Positions 1 through 8,482 of a stretch of 49,957 bases of DNA are shown here, in pieces. The notes under the pieces are model-generated. The model saw only the letters and a list, made by a program, of their open reading frames with translations. It was not told the origin of the DNA and made no database searches. Position numbers and translations under genes: made by a program. Origin of the DNA: Pseudoalteromonas sp. S2755 (GTDB lineage Bacteria > Pseudomonadota > Gammaproteobacteria > Enterobacterales > Alteromonadaceae); contig NZ_PNDS01000081.1 in assembly GCF_005886535.1 (NCBI RefSeq), forward strand, positions 1-49,957. Reading direction: 5' to 3'. Numbering within the stretch: position 1 is the first letter of the stretch; every line of letters starts with the position of its first letter.

Positions 1-55
1 ATAACCCTTGCTTTTTAGCAATGGCTTTTTTATGCCTCGAATTGTAGGTCGAGAT

Positions 56-1342
56 TTATCTCGACGAATTGGATTTATCTTTCTCAGAAAACGCAAAGCC
101 AAACCATAGTAGAGCTGGCCAGAATAAATAAGAAAGAATTTCTAAATTTTCGAAAAAACTGTAGCAGATGAATACGGTTAGCAGGCAAAAAGCGATTTGA
201 GAAGTCTTTGAAGTTTGTGCATGCCATAAAAAATAAAGTGCGGAAATGATCATTGGAATCGCAAGCGCAAGCGCCCCGACAATCCCTTTAACAAATAGTA
301 AGCCATACCAGCTATGGTGAGATCCTATAGGCATAAACTCAACCATTTTGGGCCCTCGTTCGACGATCCCATGTCCCCAGATGGGAGCTTCCATCTGCCA
401 GCGTTGAACGGCAATATTAGCGAGAGCTTGCCTAACGCGCGTAGAACCTGGTCTTTGTTGTTTTACGGCTTCATAGGAGTCCATGACTGCATTATAAATT
501 GGTTCTCCCAACAATAACGCAGTCGGAACAATTACTCCGAGGCAAATCAGAATCCAAGGCTCCTTTAATTTATCACTAAAAATAACAAGTGGAAAAAGCA
601 TTATGAAAATCGCCATACCTGCTCTAGATTGTGAAAGCAGAAGCATTGCCCAACATCCAGCAATCGCCCACCGGCGTATTTTGGTGTTTTTTTCCTGTAA
701 GCAAAAAACCAAATAAATACATGCCATAAAGCCAGCTGCGGGAGCCCAGGGGGTGAAAAAACGCCACCGTCCAGCTCCTGTTTCCGGGTTAATACCATAA
801 AAACTCACCATAAAAAAACTTTCACCAGGGCCACCGATCACTTTCAATGGAGAGAGAAAAATATCTCCCGGTAGCTTCACTATATAGAAAGCGATAGAAA
901 CGATGGCGAAAATAAATGTGTGAATAGCAACAATACAAACACCGCGAATGACCACCTCTTTACGGATCTTCGCTAAGTTGGCGATTAAAGGAAAAATAGC
1001 GAGAAGAGCCCAGCCTTTCATCCACCCTATGGAGGATTTTATTGTTTGTGATAAACCTAATGACCACTCACTGTGGGCGATAAGCAAAGCGATTAGCATT
1101 ACTGCCATAGCGCATACCCAAATCCATACTAGGGGGGCTACAGGAGGATGTTTTCGATTTGTTTGTACGTACATACGCAAGATAATAACTAAAATAATTA
1201 TCCACCCGATAACAGATCCCATAACGTATAACATGCCTAGCAAGAACATTGGATAAGTAAGTACCAGTCCTGCCCAAACAAGCATTTCTTCCGTGCTGAT
1301 GAAGTGCTTGCTCTTACCCGGTAGAGCCGTTTTCAATAACAT
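56..1342 (-). CDS. O-antigen ligase / Wzy-like polysaccharide polymerase
   Basis: A 428-residue inner-membrane protein with about ten to twelve hydrophobic segments. A long hydrophilic, arginine-containing loop at about residues 285-345 (around PGSTRVRQA and GSHHSWYG) is the pattern of the Wzy_C/O-antigen ligase family. Such proteins join repeat units made on undecaprenyl carriers, in the periplasm. It is the last complete gene of the minus-strand export operon, 37 bp after the Wzz-like gene, so polymerase fits better than lipid-A ligase. The ATG has an AGGAGC ribosome site about 7 bases upstream. Family membership rests on topology and the loop. Whether it polymerises or ligates cannot be decided from sequence. 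Confidence 0.8.
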   Translation of the reverse strand: MLLKTALPGKSKHFISTEEMLVWAGLVLTYPMFLLGMLYVMGSVIGWIIILVIILRMYVQTNRKHPPVAPLVWIWVCAMAVMLIALLIAHSEWSLGLSQTIKSSIGWMKGWALLAIFPLIANLAKIRKEVVIRGVCIVAIHTFIFAIVSIAFYIVKLPGDIFLSPLKVIGGPGESFFMVSFYGINPETGAGRWRFFTPWAPAAGFMACIYLVFCLQEKNTKIRRWAIAGCWAMLLLSQSRAGMAIFIMLFPLVIFSDKLKEPWILICLGVIVPTALLLGEPIYNAVMDSYEAVKQQRPGSTRVRQALANIAVQRWQMEAPIWGHGIVERGPKMVEFMPIGSHHSWYGLLFVKGIVGALALAIPMIISALYFLWHAQTSKTSQIAFCLLTVFICYSFFENLEILSYLFWPALLWFGFAFSEKDKSNSSR

Positions 1343-1379
1343 CGGAAGCTCCTTTTGTTGTTATTGGGGGAAGCGTGAG

Positions 1380-2771
1380 CTATTCCGGTTTTTGTAGAAT
1401 AGCCGACACGATTTCTCTGCGCTTGTTGACCATTAGCATACCCATTGTTAAGAAGATCATCGCGGCTAAAGCTGCAGCTATTGCTAAGCTTTTTTTGGGG
1501 CTACTGGCATTGATAGATACTGATGGTGGCGTCATTAACTGGATGACAGGGTAAGAAGCAAATACATCGGCTTTACTTGCTTCTAAACGCGCAGCTGCTG
1601 ATGTGAATACTGCTTCCGCTAAGTCAAATTCTCGCTCTAGACGATCAAGCTCCGCAGCTTCTCTGGCATAAACTTTTATTTTCTCACTAAGTATCTGTAC
1701 TGAATTTTTTAAATCCGCTTGCTTTGCTTCAATGCCTTTTTTTGCAGCAAATGCACCAATTAAATCTGCGAATAGCTGCGCACGGTTAGGATTACTTTCT
1801 AAGTCCATTGTCTGAAAAGCATGAGCTGCATGAGGTCCAACTAAACCTTCAGAGCGGATCCGTAAGGCTTGCTTTGATTGTTCGAATCTTGCGAGCTCAG
1901 CTTTTACTTTTGGATGTCCTTCGTCCCATCGAGAGCGATACTCACTCAGTTGCGCTGAGGATTCAGTTAGCTCGGATAAGTAGGCCCGAAACTCGCCATC
2001 AGATTGCAGCGCAAATGCTTGTCCTGCCATTGAGGGTGAAACACCAAGGTCAACACTAAGTTGAGATACATAATATTCTGAGCGGCCAATTTCAGCGTTC
2101 ATCATTACAATTTGCTCTTTTAAATTAGCAAGTGTAGCTATGTGTTGAGTTAGTTGATCTGTGGATACCAACAAAGAGCGTTGCTGGAAATCGGTGATAT
2201 TGTTTCTGGCGATGTTTAGGCGCTCGCGATACTGATCGAGCACTGCTTTTATGCTGTCATCTCTACGTGCGACTTCATCCGCCCTTAAAAACTCGAGCTG
2301 GTTTTGGAGCGCATTAAATAGTGCCCACGCTTTTTGCTCTGCGAGTTTAGCTGAGCTGGCGCTGATCTCGACATTGAGAATAGAAGTTTGCTCGGTCAGT
2401 CTTACTTTTGGACGACCAAAAGTTTTAATATCTAGTTCTAAAGCAGTAGCTGCACTTTCAAGTAAATTTCTGCTCATTAACATTTCTTTGTAGTTTACTC
2501 TTGGGTTATAACCTTTCCCAAATGGCGCGCTAGTTGATGATACGACTTGACCAACGTCATCCAATGAAACATTGCTGTTGGCGCCAGTTCCTGGCAACAC
2601 CATATCAAAATCGCTGCTGTACTTTGGAGGCAGTTGCAAATAGAAAACCACCATTAATGCGATCACACAGTAGCTTATTAAACAAGTTGCTAGGTAAGGT
2701 CGATGAAGAGTTCGGTAAACCATAGCTCTAAAGCGACTATACGAGGTTGTTGTTTGTACATAATTACCCAT
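1380..2771 (-). CDS. Wzz/GumC-like polysaccharide co-polymerase (no kinase domain)
   Basis: Polysaccharide chain-length or export co-polymerase of 463 residues. One membrane segment lies near residues 28-50, a long periplasmic helical/coiled-coil region spans about 150-400, and a second membrane segment near 425-445 is preceded by an SSPKKS stretch, the Wzz layout. The protein ends soon after the second segment, with no Walker A motif or tyrosine-rich tail, so there is no fused BY-kinase as in Wzc. I chose the ATG at 2771 over the GTG just before it because a GGAGGG ribosome site lies six bases from the ATG but only three from the GTG. That ribosome site overlaps the stop codon of the upstream export lipoprotein, indicating translational coupling. 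Confidence 0.85.
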   Translation of the reverse strand: MGNYVQTTTSYSRFRAMVYRTLHRPYLATCLISYCVIALMVVFYLQLPPKYSSDFDMVLPGTGANSNVSLDDVGQVVSSTSAPFGKGYNPRVNYKEMLMSRNLLESAATALELDIKTFGRPKVRLTEQTSILNVEISASSAKLAEQKAWALFNALQNQLEFLRADEVARRDDSIKAVLDQYRERLNIARNNITDFQQRSLLVSTDQLTQHIATLANLKEQIVMMNAEIGRSEYYVSQLSVDLGVSPSMAGQAFALQSDGEFRAYLSELTESSAQLSEYRSRWDEGHPKVKAELARFEQSKQALRIRSEGLVGPHAAHAFQTMDLESNPNRAQLFADLIGAFAAKKGIEAKQADLKNSVQILSEKIKVYAREAAELDRLEREFDLAEAVFTSAAARLEASKADVFASYPVIQLMTPPSVSINASSPKKSLAIAAALAAMIFLTMGMLMVNKRREIVSAILQKPE

Positions 2772-2782
2772 CACAAACCCTC

Positions 2783-4057
2783 CTAATTTAGCGCCGAAAA
2801 TGGAGCGACTAAGTCCAGTAAGGTGCCTGCGATATCTCTCAGGTTTGTGATGTCAGAGTCATAACAGGCAATAGCATCGTTAGGCATGACGTAGGGATTG
2901 ATCAGATCCCGATAGGGCATTCTCATTAACTGTTCAACGGAGCGCTCTATAACTTGTGTCTGGCCAGTAATTGGATTGTTACTGACCAAAGCAACGCGTC
3001 GAGGTGCATTGGTGTACGCCTTGCCACCTACGCAGTTAGCGGAAATAGCGGCTTGTAGAAGACGTGTGCCATAGGGTAAGTTGCTAGAAAATCGCCCGAT
3101 CGCAGCATTTGAGTTACTCATAGCTGAGTCGATTAGATTAGACATAAAAACCCTAAAGCCCTTTGGCGTTATTTGCGAAGGTCTTACTAAATGAGGTTGG
3201 AAACAGCCTGTACTAGGCACTATCACTTGGTCGCCTGCCATTAATGCGTAATCCGTAACAGGCTGTCCGGTGAGAATTCCGCTGAGATCAGCTTCGATTT
3301 GCCAACCTTGTCTGATCAGAATAACTTGATCCAGTTTTGCGTCGGGTCGTATGCCTGCAGCGGCTCTTATAGCTTCCGATAATAGACGCTGATTTGAGTA
3401 GTCGCCTGACGCATCTATCCGCTCTTCCATTACTTGCTCGGGTAGCGCTGAATTGATGGTGACTCGTCCTGGTTGAAAAACAGCGCCAGAAACAGGTACC
3501 TCTATCGCAGCCCAATTAAGCACTTTGACACTTACATCAATAGTGTAGGCTTTGAATATTTTGGCCTTAGTCAATGCTAGCTCTAACTTTTGCGCAAGTT
3601 GGTTGCTAGTTAAACCCGAAGCTTTTATCGCCCCTGCAACGGGTAGAAAAATAGAGCCTGTGGTGTCAAGTACGTAGCGGCCATTGAAGCCCTCACCGTA
3701 CTCCATATGTAATTCAATTAAATCTCCAGGGCTAAGTGGCAAAGAGTGTAATGAGAATGAAGTTGTTACTGCGCCTACCGTTTGTTGTGGTCCCTGCAAA
3801 GTCAATGGTTTATCTACTCGGAAGTTTGCTGGGGCTGCGAATTGTTGTAGATCTGTACAGTCAATGTTGGTCGCAAACACTGAGCTGGCCTTTTGGTGTT
3901 TGATTGCCTTGCCAGAAGCATTGGGATAGCCATAAAATTGCATGTCCTCATCTTCTAGCTCTATCAATGCAGCGTTATTTGCACATCCTAACAATGCCCC
4001 ACCCATGACGGATGTAATTAAAACTCTAAGCCATGCTGGTTTATATACATGTTTCAT
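2783..4057 (-). CDS. Wza-type polysaccharide export lipoprotein
   Basis: Outer-membrane polysaccharide export protein of 424 residues. The signal peptide ends in the lipobox LLGC (Cys25), so the mature protein should be a lipoprotein. The Poly_export domain covers about residues 95-175 (SPGDLIELHMEYGEGFNGRY, then a typical GSIFLPVAGAIKASGL run). SLBB-like segments follow (VPVSGAVFQPGRV and a repeat ending in AGDQVIVP). A C-terminal extension of about 130 residues follows the SLBB part. Wza proteins form the channel through which EPS leaves the cell. First gene of the wza-wzz-wzy operon, whose promoter lies in the 320-bp gap upstream. Confidence 0.88.
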   Translation of the reverse strand: MKHVYKPAWLRVLITSVMGGALLGCANNAALIELEDEDMQFYGYPNASGKAIKHQKASSVFATNIDCTDLQQFAAPANFRVDKPLTLQGPQQTVGAVTTSFSLHSLPLSPGDLIELHMEYGEGFNGRYVLDTTGSIFLPVAGAIKASGLTSNQLAQKLELALTKAKIFKAYTIDVSVKVLNWAAIEVPVSGAVFQPGRVTINSALPEQVMEERIDASGDYSNQRLLSEAIRAAAGIRPDAKLDQVILIRQGWQIEADLSGILTGQPVTDYALMAGDQVIVPSTGCFQPHLVRPSQITPKGFRVFMSNLIDSAMSNSNAAIGRFSSNLPYGTRLLQAAISANCVGGKAYTNAPRRVALVSNNPITGQTQVIERSVEQLMRMPYRDLINPYVMPNDAIACYDSDITNLRDIAGTLLDLVAPFSALN

Positions 4058-4092
4058 AGTGGGCTCCTTGTGGATTCGGTCACTTACTAGAC

Positions 4093-4109
4093 TGCATTAG
4101 TCAGGCCAA
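4093..4109 (-). promoter_or_regulatory. Putative sigma-54 promoter of the export operon
   Basis: Read on the minus strand this is TTGGCCTGACTAATGCA: a -24 GG and a -12 GC separated by exactly ten bases. It compares with the family consensus TGGCACG-N4-TTGCA. The -12 element is 37 bp before the Wza start codon, which leaves a short leader. The upstream activator site is not clear here. A degenerate version (TTAAGCTATGCAA, 4159-4171) lies about 55 bp upstream of the -24 element. Confidence 0.55.
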
Positions 4110-4340
4110 GTTGTTTTTTTACACACCATAAGAAAGAGTATAGGTAATGAAAACTATATTAAGCTATGCAAGCACGTGATTTTAAATCAATATAAATCAG
4201 TAGGTTGTATATCAATCTGTATTTAACTAATGCTCCAATCATGCTGCTTGAAGTTCAAGTTGATATTCACACTATTGTGCTTAACTTGAGATCTATATTA
4301 GTAACTATATGCGGAATTTAGAGATTTGCATTGCAAAATG
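4110..4340. other. AT-rich gap upstream of the export operon
   Basis: No open frame with coding character is visible here. The stretch holds a half-site TGCAA at 4167-4171 and a short perfect palindrome TTGCATTGCAA at 4326-4336. The palindrome resembles the activator motif found elsewhere in the locus but with one spacer base instead of three. I see nothing else. Confidence 0.4.
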
Positions 4341-4362
4341 AAAAAGGCCAGCGACGCTGGCC
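4341..4362 (-). terminator. Rho-independent terminator after the GT2 gene
   Basis: A perfect stem, GGCCAGCG / CGCTGGCC (4346-4353 and 4355-4362), is followed on the minus strand by five T residues (4341-4345) and then a further T-rich run. It sits 16 bases after the stop of the GT2 gene. It separates the flippase-GT2 transcript from the export operon. Confidence 0.92.
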
Positions 4363-4377
4363 ATAGAGTCGTGGAGG

Positions 4378-5400
4378 TTAAGCTGTCGTGCGTTTTTGAA
4401 GTAGACCTATAGCGCGCATAGTTAGTCGTTCGATAGCAGAGTACAACGTGTTTGGTAAAATACATAACAGTGAGCAACACCAAGTTAATACTGTTCTGCT
4501 CGGTTCTTCAGAAAGTATTCTCCAGTTGGTCCATAGGGCTTGGTGGATTAACTTCAATGCCTGAACCTTGTTTCTTGATTGTAATGCTCTTCGACTCAAA
4601 TATCTCAACTGATAGGCTTGGGCTAATGAACCAAATTTTTTAAAGAATGAAGGGTGCTTTTGACTATTTTTTTCAATCGCATATTGCCAACTAGCAAATT
4701 GCTTAGTTAGATTAGCTGATAATCCAGACGCATTTACTCGATAGAAAGTCAGCGGCTCTTTAATTCCCTCAAATTTCCACTGTGTGTTGAGTGCAATTCG
4801 TAGCCATGTCTCGATATCTTCCGACTGCTTTAAGCTCTCATCGAAATACTGACGCCAACTTTTAGTGCCGTCATTGAATGCGATTTGCTCTAATACATCC
4901 TTACGAATGACTGGTGCAGAGCCATTTCCAATGGGGTTTCTGCACAATATCGTTTTGGCACTAATATTTTTTAGCGAGGGAAACTGACCAATGCCTAAAA
5001 GGGCACTTTGCTCGTCAACGAATAAAGAAGAAGAGTAACTGACACCAAGATCGAAGTCTCGATCTAAATGACGTACGTGCTTTTCAAGCTTTCTATGATC
5101 CCAAAAATCGTCAGCATCAAGAAAGGCGATGTATTTTCCCTTTGCAACCCTTATACCTGTATTTCTAGCGCCTGATAAGCCTCTGTTTTGTTGGCGTACT
5201 ATCTGAATACGCGAGTCTTTGTAGTCTTTTAAGTAGTTTAACGTATTGTCAGTACAGCCATCATCGACGCAAATAACCTCAAAGTTCTTGAATGTCTGAT
5301 TTAAAACAGAGCAAATACACTCGTCAATGTACTTTTCAACATTGAACATAGGAATGATAACGCTTACTTTTGGGCATGCTTTCTTTTTTGAACTTTTCAT
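4378..5400 (-). CDS. Family 2 glycosyltransferase
   Basis: GT-A fold, family 2 glycosyltransferase of 340 residues. The N-terminal pattern VSVIIPMFN leads to the nucleotide-binding VDDGCTDNT segment (about 45-53), RNTG near 80 and the metal-binding DADD at 95-98. A C-terminal hydrophobic patch may bind the membrane. It probably adds one sugar of the EPS repeat unit in the cytoplasm. The start ATG follows a CGGAGA ribosome site. It lies 19 bp downstream of the flippase gene in the same transcript and ahead of a strong terminator. Donor and linkage cannot be predicted. Confidence 0.88.
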   Translation of the reverse strand: MKSSKKKACPKVSVIIPMFNVEKYIDECICSVLNQTFKNFEVICVDDGCTDNTLNYLKDYKDSRIQIVRQQNRGLSGARNTGIRVAKGKYIAFLDADDFWDHRKLEKHVRHLDRDFDLGVSYSSSLFVDEQSALLGIGQFPSLKNISAKTILCRNPIGNGSAPVIRKDVLEQIAFNDGTKSWRQYFDESLKQSEDIETWLRIALNTQWKFEGIKEPLTFYRVNASGLSANLTKQFASWQYAIEKNSQKHPSFFKKFGSLAQAYQLRYLSRRALQSRNKVQALKLIHQALWTNWRILSEEPSRTVLTWCCSLLCILPNTLYSAIERLTMRAIGLLQKRTTA

Positions 5401-5419
5401 AGAAATCTCCGGTAAGGTT

Positions 5420-6652
5420 TTAAGCTGGGTTAGGCTGTAGATATCTTGATGTGATATCAGCTAAAGGAAATAGTAACCAAACTACACTGCCAGTTAACAA
5501 GGTTGCAGCAAGTTGAGTGGGTGAATTGGGCATGACAATCGCAATACTAAGTAGTGACACGAATAGTGAGTATCCACAACAGTGGCAATCTCGTTTGTAT
5601 TGTGCTTCGCTTCTTAAAAATGTGGTGTAGGTATCGACCCATACTGAGCTTACAGCAACAAGACACAGTAACGATGTGGTATCAAAACTACTTTGCCATT
5701 GTGATGAAAATAAAATTGGTACATATACAGGTACAGCTAATGCTTGAAGCATGAATATGGACGACACTGCAAATGTTGTAATAAAAATAATCTTGTGGCT
5801 GTTACTATTTTTCAGTGTGCGGCGACATATTATTGGGTACAGTGCACTGGTGTATGCTTGACTTATAGACATAGCCAGTCCGATCCCTGCGCTCTTTGCA
5901 AAGCTGTAGATCCCAAATAGCTCTGGTGTTAATAGCCGTGCAGCGATAAAGGTATCCATATTTATTCTCAATGACCGCAAAATCTCACTGATAGCGAGTT
6001 GTGATGAAGACTTAAGTAACAAACAAAACGTATCTTTGTGATAACTCAATTTGTGCGAGACGCTTGGTACCAGAGAAAAACAAATAAACCACAGTAGGGC
6101 AAAACACCATTTGGCTATAACAATAGCCATCATATGCGCATCAAAGTACAGTGCGATCGCGATAGTAATGTTTTCGACGATAATGCAAATGCTACTTATC
6201 AAGCTGAATAAGCCCATTCTGTTACTACGTTGCAAAAGAAAAACACGTGTGCTTACTGCTGGAAAAGCAAGATAGGTGAGTGCCATTAAGGCAACCAAAG
6301 CAAAAATGTCGTGCTCCGGAAAGACCCATTGCGCACTCCATCCTATTACGATTTGAATAAGGCACAGGAAGCTGCAAATTAGCCACTGTATTAACAAGCC
6401 ATTTCCTAGGAATAAAGGTAGTGCTTCATCGGAAGCGCGAATGATCTGAACGCCAGCGCCAGACCTAAGAAGTAAACGAAGTACCTCATGAATGGTTAGC
6501 GCTAACATCACTGCACCATACTCAGTGGGGGTGAAATAAACCGCCATTGCCATAATACTAAAAAGCCGAGAACCTTTAGCAACGATTTCAGCACCAACCA
6601 AATACGAGGTGTTGGATACGAGTATGGTTGATGTACTTGTTTGGTTGCTCAT
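5420..6652 (-). CDS. Wzx-like oligosaccharide flippase
   Basis: A 410-residue protein with about 12 predicted membrane segments. The opening (SNTSYLVGAEIVAKGSRLFS) is typical of the polysaccharide-biosynthesis/MATE-like flippases that move lipid-linked repeat units across the inner membrane. The rest is evenly hydrophobic with short charged loops, matching the usual family length. Together with the Wzy-like and Wza-like genes it points to a Wzx/Wzy-dependent pathway. It is the first gene of a two-gene transcript with the downstream GT2. A -24/-12-like element lies 36 bp upstream of its ATG. Confidence 0.85.
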   Translation of the reverse strand: MSNQTSTSTILVSNTSYLVGAEIVAKGSRLFSIMAMAVYFTPTEYGAVMLALTIHEVLRLLLRSGAGVQIIRASDEALPLFLGNGLLIQWLICSFLCLIQIVIGWSAQWVFPEHDIFALVALMALTYLAFPAVSTRVFLLQRSNRMGLFSLISSICIIVENITIAIALYFDAHMMAIVIAKWCFALLWFICFSLVPSVSHKLSYHKDTFCLLLKSSSQLAISEILRSLRINMDTFIAARLLTPELFGIYSFAKSAGIGLAMSISQAYTSALYPIICRRTLKNSNSHKIIFITTFAVSSIFMLQALAVPVYVPILFSSQWQSSFDTTSLLCLVAVSSVWVDTYTTFLRSEAQYKRDCHCCGYSLFVSLLSIAIVMPNSPTQLAATLLTGSVVWLLFPLADITSRYLQPNPA

Positions 6653-6685
6653 AACTGTCAGCCTTTAGAAATGATATTTATACAG

Positions 6686-6704
6686 TTCCAAGAAGCATGC
6701 CAAA
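6686..6704 (-). promoter_or_regulatory. Putative sigma-54 promoter of the flippase operon
   Basis: On the minus strand: TTTGGCATGCTTCTTGGAAC. The -24 part (TTGGCATG) is nearly ideal. The -12 part reads TTGG where TTGC is expected, so this is an imperfect element. The spacing between the two parts is correct and the -12 position is 36 bp before the flippase ATG, as in the other promoters of the locus. The double activator site at 6793-6832 lies about 90-130 bp upstream. Confidence 0.45.
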
Positions 6705-6792
6705 CAGAGGCTAAATAATGTTTTTATTTATGGTTATGATTTTTATGGCTTTTTTATTTTTTCCTAAGCGTGATAAAGCCTGCTGGAGAGCA

Positions 6793-6832
6793 AATTGCAC
6801 TTTGCAAATTCGATATTTTGCAAAGTGCAATT
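6793..6832. promoter_or_regulatory. Double activator-binding site, 16-bp inverted repeat
   Basis: Two perfect 16-bp arms (6793-6808 and 6817-6832) are separated by 8 bases. Each arm carries the 13-bp palindrome TTGCA-N3-TGCAA (6795-6807 with CTT, 6818-6830 with AAG in the middle). The two centres are 23 bp apart, about two helical turns, as expected for paired dimers of an enhancer-binding protein. No T-tract follows on either strand, so it is not an ordinary terminator although it lies just after the response-regulator stop codon. Confidence 0.65.
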
Positions 6833-6856
6833 CATTTTACATATACAGAATTAGCG

Positions 6857-8311
6857 CTATGAAGTCGCTTCTGACCATTGTTGGATCTTTCTATATAAGG
6901 TGGAAGGGCTGACTTCCAGTAGACTCGCTGCTTTTACTACATTGTCATCACATACGAGCAATGCCTGCTCTATGGCAACACGCTCTACCTCAGCCAGTGG
7001 TGCAACTTTTTTATCATCTCGTTGCTTTATGTGAGTCAGTTGGTCTTGAGGAGCTTTTGTGACCTGTTTAGGCTGCTCTTCACCTTTAGGTTTTACTGGA
7101 ATTGATAAATCAGAGGGTAGGTGGGCCTGAATAACATCATAATCAATCAATGGACCGTCAGACATCACGACAATACTATGTATAAAGTTTTCGAGTTGGC
7201 GCACATTGCCTGGCCAATCAAATTGTAGAATAAGCTGTTCTGCGCTATCGGAAAACCCGACAAAAATTTTATTTTCTAGCTCACTAAACTGTTGTAAAAA
7301 ATGCTTAGCCAACAACAGTACATCTCTACCTCTATCATGTAAGGGGGGCATATCAATAGAGATAACATTTAACCGATAGAATAAATCCTCACGCAGGTAA
7401 TTATCAGCAATCGCTTGATGCGGATCTCGGTTGGTGGCGCACACAAACCTAACGTCCACTTTTTCCGTTTTTGCACTTCCGACTTTTTGAAAAGTACCAG
7501 TTTGAACAAACCTTAAAATTTTGGCTTGTAGGGCAATATCCATCTCGCCTAACTCGTCTAGAAATAAAGTGCCACCATCGGCTTCGGACGCTGCGCCTTC
7601 TCGATTTGCTATCGCCCCTGAAAAAGCTCCCTTGATATGACCAAAGATTTCTGACTCCATCAGATCTTTCGGTATAGCGGCACAATTCAAACAAATAAAA
7701 GGTTTACTGCTCCGCTCGCTGGAATTATGGATTGCCTCTGCTGCCAACTCTTTGCCAGTACCACTTGAGCCTGTGATAAATACATTTGCTCTGCTAGGGC
7801 CTGCTTTTTCTATCGCTCTATAGACAGTTTGCATTGCGACTGAATCCCCGACAAAGCGATAAAACTTAGCTCGGTACTCATTTTTATAGCGCGCTAAACT
7901 TGAGCGCAACATGTTTCTTTCGGCGATTAGCATCTTAGTTTGCAGCGCCTGTTCTATGGTTAATTTGATGCTGTCTATTTCAAATGGCTTTTGCAAATAA
8001 CCCCAAACTTTTCCCTGATTGATTGCATGAATTAAGCCCTCTAAGTCTGTGAAGGCAGTCAGCATGATCCGCAGTGTATCGGGATACTGCTCGGCGACTT
8101 CTCCGAGAAACTCGATCCCTGACATATTGGGCATCATTTTATCTGAGATAACCACATCTATAGGATGCTCTTTTAGCAGCTCAAGACCTTCCTCACCGCT
8201 ATTCGCAGTGAGAACGTGATAGGGCTCATTTTTCAGTGCTCGAACTAAAGAGCGGAGAATGAGAGGTTCATCATCGACAAATAGTAGAGTCACATTATGC
8301 AATGTTTCCAT
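6857..8311 (-). CDS. Sigma-54-dependent response regulator (REC-AAA+-Fis HTH)
   Basis: NtrC-family transcription activator of 484 residues. The receiver domain covers residues 7-122, with acidic pocket D13/D14, phospho-acceptor D57, T85 and K108 all present. The AAA+ domain has Walker A GSSGTGKE (181-188), the sigma-54 contact loop GAFSGA (228-233; usual form GAFTGA) and Walker B GGTLFLDE (246-253). An R-finger-type region and a Fis-type helix-turn-helix at about 445-480 (VKAASLLEVSPSTLYRKI) complete it. The ATG follows AAGGA. It lies alone between two EPS-related operons. Seven -24/-12-like elements and repeated TTGCA-N3-TGCAA sites surround it, so it is the likely activator of this locus. 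No kinase gene is adjacent. The nearest one is at 18 kb. Confidence 0.93.
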   Translation of the reverse strand: METLHNVTLLFVDDEPLILRSLVRALKNEPYHVLTANSGEEGLELLKEHPIDVVISDKMMPNMSGIEFLGEVAEQYPDTLRIMLTAFTDLEGLIHAINQGKVWGYLQKPFEIDSIKLTIEQALQTKMLIAERNMLRSSLARYKNEYRAKFYRFVGDSVAMQTVYRAIEKAGPSRANVFITGSSGTGKELAAEAIHNSSERSSKPFICLNCAAIPKDLMESEIFGHIKGAFSGAIANREGAASEADGGTLFLDELGEMDIALQAKILRFVQTGTFQKVGSAKTEKVDVRFVCATNRDPHQAIADNYLREDLFYRLNVISIDMPPLHDRGRDVLLLAKHFLQQFSELENKIFVGFSDSAEQLILQFDWPGNVRQLENFIHSIVVMSDGPLIDYDVIQAHLPSDLSIPVKPKGEEQPKQVTKAPQDQLTHIKQRDDKKVAPLAEVERVAIEQALLVCDDNVVKAASLLEVSPSTLYRKIQQWSEATS

Positions 8312-8350
8312 TTTTCCTTTACGACCTTAAATTTCCCATAACTTATATAT

Positions 8351-8366
8351 AGCAGCTCTAAGCCCA
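8351..8366 (-). promoter_or_regulatory. Candidate sigma-54 promoter of the response regulator
   Basis: On the minus strand: TGGGCTTAGAGCTGCT. The GG-N10-GC spacing is exact, but the -24 element departs from consensus (TGGGCT for TGGCAC). The -12 GC is 41 bp before the ATG. An activator-like site lies at 8483-8495, about 120 bp upstream. An alternative sigma-70 reading (TTGCTG, 17 bp, TATAAG) overlaps the same bases, so dual or sigma-70 control is possible. Confidence 0.35.
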
Positions 8367-8414
8367 GCAAATCAAAAGTAAGTGCTGTTTATTTGTACTT
8401 TATTTTGATTTGCT
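8366..8414. repeat. 12-bp inverted repeat upstream of the response regulator
   Basis: Perfect arms AGCAAATCAAAA (8366-8377) and TTTTGATTTGCT (8403-8414) are separated by 25 bases. The left arm touches the candidate -24 element. The sequence differs from the TTGCA-N3-TGCAA motif, so it may be the operator of another regulator. Confidence 0.5.
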
Positions 8415-8426
8415 AAGCTGAAATTG

Positions 8427-8457
8427 AAAAAAGCTACCTATAGGATTATAGATAGCT
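8427..8457 (-). terminator. Terminator of the LruC-lipoprotein operon
   Basis: An 11-bp stem with one wobble pair (8432-8442 and 8447-8457, loop of four) is followed on the minus strand by six T residues (8427-8432). It ends the transcript from the LruC operon about 85 bases after the lipoprotein stop codon. The response regulator therefore needs its own promoter. Confidence 0.88.
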
Positions 8458-8482
8458 GTGGGGGAAACCAATAAGAGTAGAG

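Noticed and set aside
4326..4336. TTGCATTGCAA as an activator site for the export operon
   Set aside because: The spacer is one base, not three, so the halves would face differently on the helix. It is about 220 bp from the -24 box.
6793..6832. Strong hairpin just after the response-regulator stop codon as a terminator
   Set aside because: No T-tract follows the stem on either strand. The arms contain two exact TTGCA-N3-TGCAA palindromes upstream of a -24/-12 element, which fits a binding site better.
6718..6912. 64-codon plus-strand frame upstream of the flippase operon
   Set aside because: It runs through the inverted repeat and into the end of the regulator gene on the opposite strand, with low-complexity composition.
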